Origin: Phallusia mammillata
Taxonomy: Eukaryota > Chordata > Ascidiacea > Phlebobranchia > Ascidiidae
Reading direction: 5' to 3'
DNA length: 64,000 nucleotides
NCBI GenBank assembly: GCA_003260075.1
Contig: QLIY01000789.1
Location: forward strand, 1-64,000
The notes under the pieces are model-generated. The model saw nothing but the letters and a program-made list of their open reading frames with translations. It searched no databases and had not been told where the DNA came from. Positions 60,095 to 64,000 of the stretch are shown piece after piece. Positions within the stretch are counted from its first letter, which is position 1. Every line of letters begins with the position of its first letter. A program made the translations under genes and the position numbers.

Positions 60095-63000
60095 CAATTT
60101 TTCACAGGTATATTATCTCTTACTGCTCAAATAAAGACGTACAAATTTATTCAGTAATACAAATAGGTAAAAACTAATTGAATTAAATTGAAAAATTGGA
60201 GTCCTCTAAAAGCCTATAGAGCAGGGGATGCACAACCTTTTCGATTTGACTCATCACATCAAAGGTCAATTTAGGTTTTTATTTCACCAACTGCCGCCAG
60301 TGTGCTCATGGTTTTTATTTACAAGCCACAGTTGATAACAAATGAGATATATTTCACAATAATCCTTCACGTTGTGCCTAAAAATCCGTTTTACTTTCTA
60401 ATTTTTTGTATGTGAAGAAGGATTTAACAAAATGATTTGCTGATTACGCTTAGCTGTTTATACTGTTACCACATATATATATTGTTATGCTTTGTTTTAC
60501 CTATTTATGTTGCCTTGTTCGCACACAATGAACTTACAAAAGTTTGACGGGCGACAAATTGATTTGTAAAATCCTTTTACAGCCTCCAAAAAAACATTTT
60601 CTGTTTCAGAAACCAAATGTCCAAATGAGTTATAAATTTTATAATCAATGTACAGACGCCAATACATACATATTATTGTGCATGCGCAAAGGTCGTACAA
60701 TCTGTGTACGCGGCCGCAGGTTGTGCACCCCATAGTACTGTGTCAAACCACACAGAATCGAGACATATCGCGACAGTTGACTAAGCCTACCTATCTCTGG
60801 TCAACAAGCAAAACTATTCGACAGGTATGGGCGCTAAATGTTTCAAAACCATTTTAAATAATTGTCATTGAGGCTGGTTATATACTCAACATGCAGAACA
60901 AAACAGTTTCTTGGCGAACAAGTCTCAATTAAGCCTGCTAAGTCCGTTAGACTTACTTCATCCAAAAAGACGTAAATTAAAAAATCAAAAGATTTGAAAT
61001 CAGTTTGTAAGGCTCAACAATCAATATAGGTCAAAAAACGAAACAAAATATTGCTCGCCTGGTCTAACGAGGTTATAGGAATACAGCTTTACATAAGCCT
61101 ATTAAAATCGCTTCCAAACTCGTAGAAAGATCAACTTCCACACGCAATTTTTTGCACTATTGTACGCTCATTCGTGTCAAACTTGCATCGAGCACAAAGA
61201 AACTGTATTTGGCAGTAAACCAGCTGTGATGCAAAGACTTAACTGAATTGGATGAATCATTTCCCAGCGTTTAGATGCAAATTTATACAAAAGCGTCATT
61301 TTGAACAAAAGCGTCATGTACAAAATATAGTAGCAATACCGAAAGCCATGACACCGAAAAAGTTTATTGGTCTGTTTGGCCAGACTGTTTTTATCATAGA
61401 TTATTTATAAACTACTCGTATTTATGAACTGATATTTCAAACTTTATCCTTACGTTGGTAAACTCCTTTTTATAAAAGACAGTTACAAACGACCTTGCCA
61501 TATTCAACGTATATTCAACTACATTCAACAACTGTGCCTTCCACTTTGTGTGCTTTTTTTACTCCATGCTATGCCTGTCACAAAACTTTGTACACATTTC
61601 TGCCTACATCGTTATATTCAGGCTAATGAACAACATTCAGCGGTACATTACACATTTTTTGTCACCTGATATTGTCGATAAGAATCCAAAGCGACCAAAA
61701 TCCGAAAGACAGACCCTAATCGATTGCCTGGGGGCGTAGAGTACCTTATAACCCAGTAAACCGCAACAAAAAGTGACGCACAGTGTCTTCGATAGATTAC
61801 AACGATCATGCATTAAAACTCATGATGTGTGAAACCGCAATTAAGACCACGGCACACAGTAAAGACAGGGTAATTTAAGGACGACCAACTAAATGAATCA
61901 TCACCGTAATATCCGAATTACTTCTTCGGTATTTGACATCGTGTGATGAGGTAACTTTACCCCTCACACCCTGAAGAAGTCGGGAGCACAGCAATCACAC
62001 GACTTTAGTACAACATGACATTAAAATCCTGTCGGAAGCCAACATTCATGATTAAGAAACGTCACGGTTTGGTAAATCTGAAACTTGTTGTCCAAATTTG
62101 AGCTTTAAACTTTAAACTATTGATATTTTTAGCTTTGCAAAATCTATCAGAGCTGAGAACTGTTTAAAATTTTTGGCTTTTTAATATCTAATACAGCTTT
62201 AAACTATTTTCTTTTTTGGAGTGGGTTTCAGAAAGTACGTCCTTTCAAAAGTTACGTCACCCGGTTATTACTCAACGCCTCAGGTAACGGTCGTTTATGG
62301 GTTAAAAAGATTCAGGCGGGATAAGTAAGTGGATTGAGCGCGTCTAGAGAAATCCTCCCGCCAAAATTACTCGTATACGTTAATCAGCGCGTGCGTGAGC
62401 TGTTAACCATAAATGCCTAGCTGTTTGCAACACACACCTTCACGTTATATAACAGTATGATCATAAACATATGAGTTAATGCATCGTATCGTATTGTAGT
62501 TATGGTTTATGTGCACTTTAACGCAACAAACATACATATGATGGCAAAGTGGCACGTAAACACAGGACACAGCTGCAAAAACCGAGCGGTTGAATATATA
62601 TTATTATTTTAATACGTTAAAATATTACTCAGAGAAGGATCGCAAAGGTAAAAAACGCAGCGGCTGTACCTGGTAAAGAGAAAGGGAGCCTGAGAGGTTG
62701 GACTCTCGTTGGAGAAATAAGGCAACGCGACTGGGTTTGACAATATGGGTGAATTCCAGCGGATAGAATAATTGATGTGACGAATCATACGAACGATTTG
62801 GTATCCCTACTTAGAAACAAACTGATTGACAAACAAGTGAACCCCTGGACTAGCCTTATCTATTTGTACGTCCTTGCTACGTTGCGGTAAATCGACCATT
62901 ACTAAAGAAATAGACAAGAAAGTTCACCCCCTCATATACTTTGTGAGAACTCAAACACTTTGCTGTATTTATGCATTGTACATTAAGGGATTAAGGTACA

Positions 63001-63924
63001 AAATTTTTGCGACAAAAAATTAACTAAACTACATATTTATACTGTTTATTAAGACACATCTTTATTTATTCTGACTAAACTGTGTTTCTGTAGTAAAGCT
63101 TGCGATGTTGGCCAAACATACTGTAAATGCGTTTCTCAAACTTCAATACTTTATAACTGCGATTTACTTATTCTACAGTGGCCATGACATGTTACAAATA
63201 AACAACAAACTGAAGTGCCAGATCATACAACTTGAGTTATATCCTAGAATGCACGTAAAACATGACCTGAATCATAAACGACGCATGCTCATACTTCACT
63301 GGTGCTTCACGGCTGATCAAAAATTGGTTACCAATATTCTACGCACTATTATTTAAAATCGTTGCAGGAAGTTTGGTACAGGATTTCCTGTCCTAGTCTG
63401 ATTTAACGTACACCCGCAACATACGTTGCGTTGTTAGGTGTTTCTACAACAGATTCCCCCAAAACAAATCAAGTATAATTTCTATACTCTGGTTTGTGCC
63501 TGTTTGCAATTCCAAACATTCCAACGACTGTAAGCCCTGTATAGCATTTTTATGTGCTTTAAAAAAAATGATTGTAGCCCAACGGTTATAGCGACCAACC
63601 TTTGGTTACAGGACCGGTGGAACGTATTTTTCTGACGATTGAAAACAATGTTAACACACACTTGTGTGATTTAGGCACAAGATATCAGTTAAAAAAAATT
63701 TTATTTGCTGTTCGGTTTAATCGCAACACATAAAACACTCTATATAGTTTGCTGGTTTATTTCGTTTTGTCCTCGGTGAGCGAGCTACGCCTGAATGCGT
63801 TTATGCTCGCAAATAGTTCGACGTCAAAATGCATATTGATCGTCTGTAGCCCTAACCTATCTAGCTCTAACCCATCAGATTTTACTAGTTAAAGCAATGT
63901 CGCTTAAACTTCTTGCTTAAACCA
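60095..63924. other. Intergenic DNA, nothing clearly functional
   Basis: I find no protein gene with recognisable features in this 3.8 kb. A hAT-like left end (CAGGGGATGCACAACCTTTT) starts near 60,222 without a detectable right end. A hairpin lies near 61,920-61,980: ACTTCTTC and GAAGAAGT arms enclose a GTGTGA...TCACAC stem. A tRNA-type A-box-like motif (TAGCCCAACGG, about 63,577) could be part of a short interspersed repeat. Confidence 0.45.
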
Positions 63925-64000
63925 ACGCCTGTGGTTGGGACGGGATTGGAACTTACAATCTTGTGAGCACACGGCGGGTGAGCTAACCACACAGCCACCT
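63925..64000 (-). repeat. Possible tRNA-derived repeat, cut by window end
   Basis: On the minus strand there is an A-box-like TGGCTGTGTGG followed about 45 bp later by a B-box-like AGTTCCAATCCC, the arrangement of an RNA polymerase III tRNA-type promoter. I could not fold a convincing cloverleaf, so a tRNA-derived SINE head is more likely than a tRNA gene. The window ends within or just before it. Confidence 0.35.

Overview
This window is animal genomic DNA: AT-rich, with many short exons, GT-AG introns and non-autonomous hAT-type transposons. I infer a tunicate (probably an ascidian). It pairs a clear orthologue of the chordate scaffold protein MPRIP, split into at least 53 small exons, with a tandem and inverted family of LDL-receptor-class-A (LDLa) seven-transmembrane receptors of the kind expanded in ascidians. 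No species-diagnostic gene is present, so the species call is only an inference.

Layout. Positions 1-28,300 hold an inverted cluster of receptor copies. Receptor 1 is on the minus strand (1,970-8,150) and a degraded receptor relic follows on the minus strand (about 10,950-11,420). Receptor 2 (14,109-19,117) and receptor 3 (22,152-27,658) are on the plus strand. All three large copies share the same seven-exon plan with identical intron phases, and flanking non-coding repeats were duplicated with them. Only receptor 3 reads through without a break. Receptors 1 and 2 are each frameshifted by an 11-base G/C run in the 7TM exon, and receptor 1 has also lost the splice acceptor of its main exon. 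A 24-bp minisatellite follows receptor 3.

Positions 29,976-55,873 (minus) are one very large gene, the MPRIP orthologue. I traced 53 coding exons with consistent phase, predicting about 2,460 residues: an N-terminal PH domain, a low-complexity linker, a second PH domain, a roughly 1,290-residue inserted region (mostly coiled coil) and the conserved MPRIP C-terminal coiled coil. Positions 58,880-60,037 (minus) hold an intronless orphan seven-transmembrane protein. The rest (55,900-58,880 and 60,040-64,000) is intergenic DNA with a 539-bp hAT-type element and possible tRNA-derived repeats.

Assembly quality matters here. At least seven local direct duplications of 60-260 bp, with SNPs between copies, are joined exactly at runs of 10-12 C or G. 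Two more duplications (one about 1 kb) begin at a single N. The best reading is unmerged haplotype ends joined by spurious homopolymer or N, so partial exon duplications and the frameshifts in receptors 1 and 2 should not be taken at face value.
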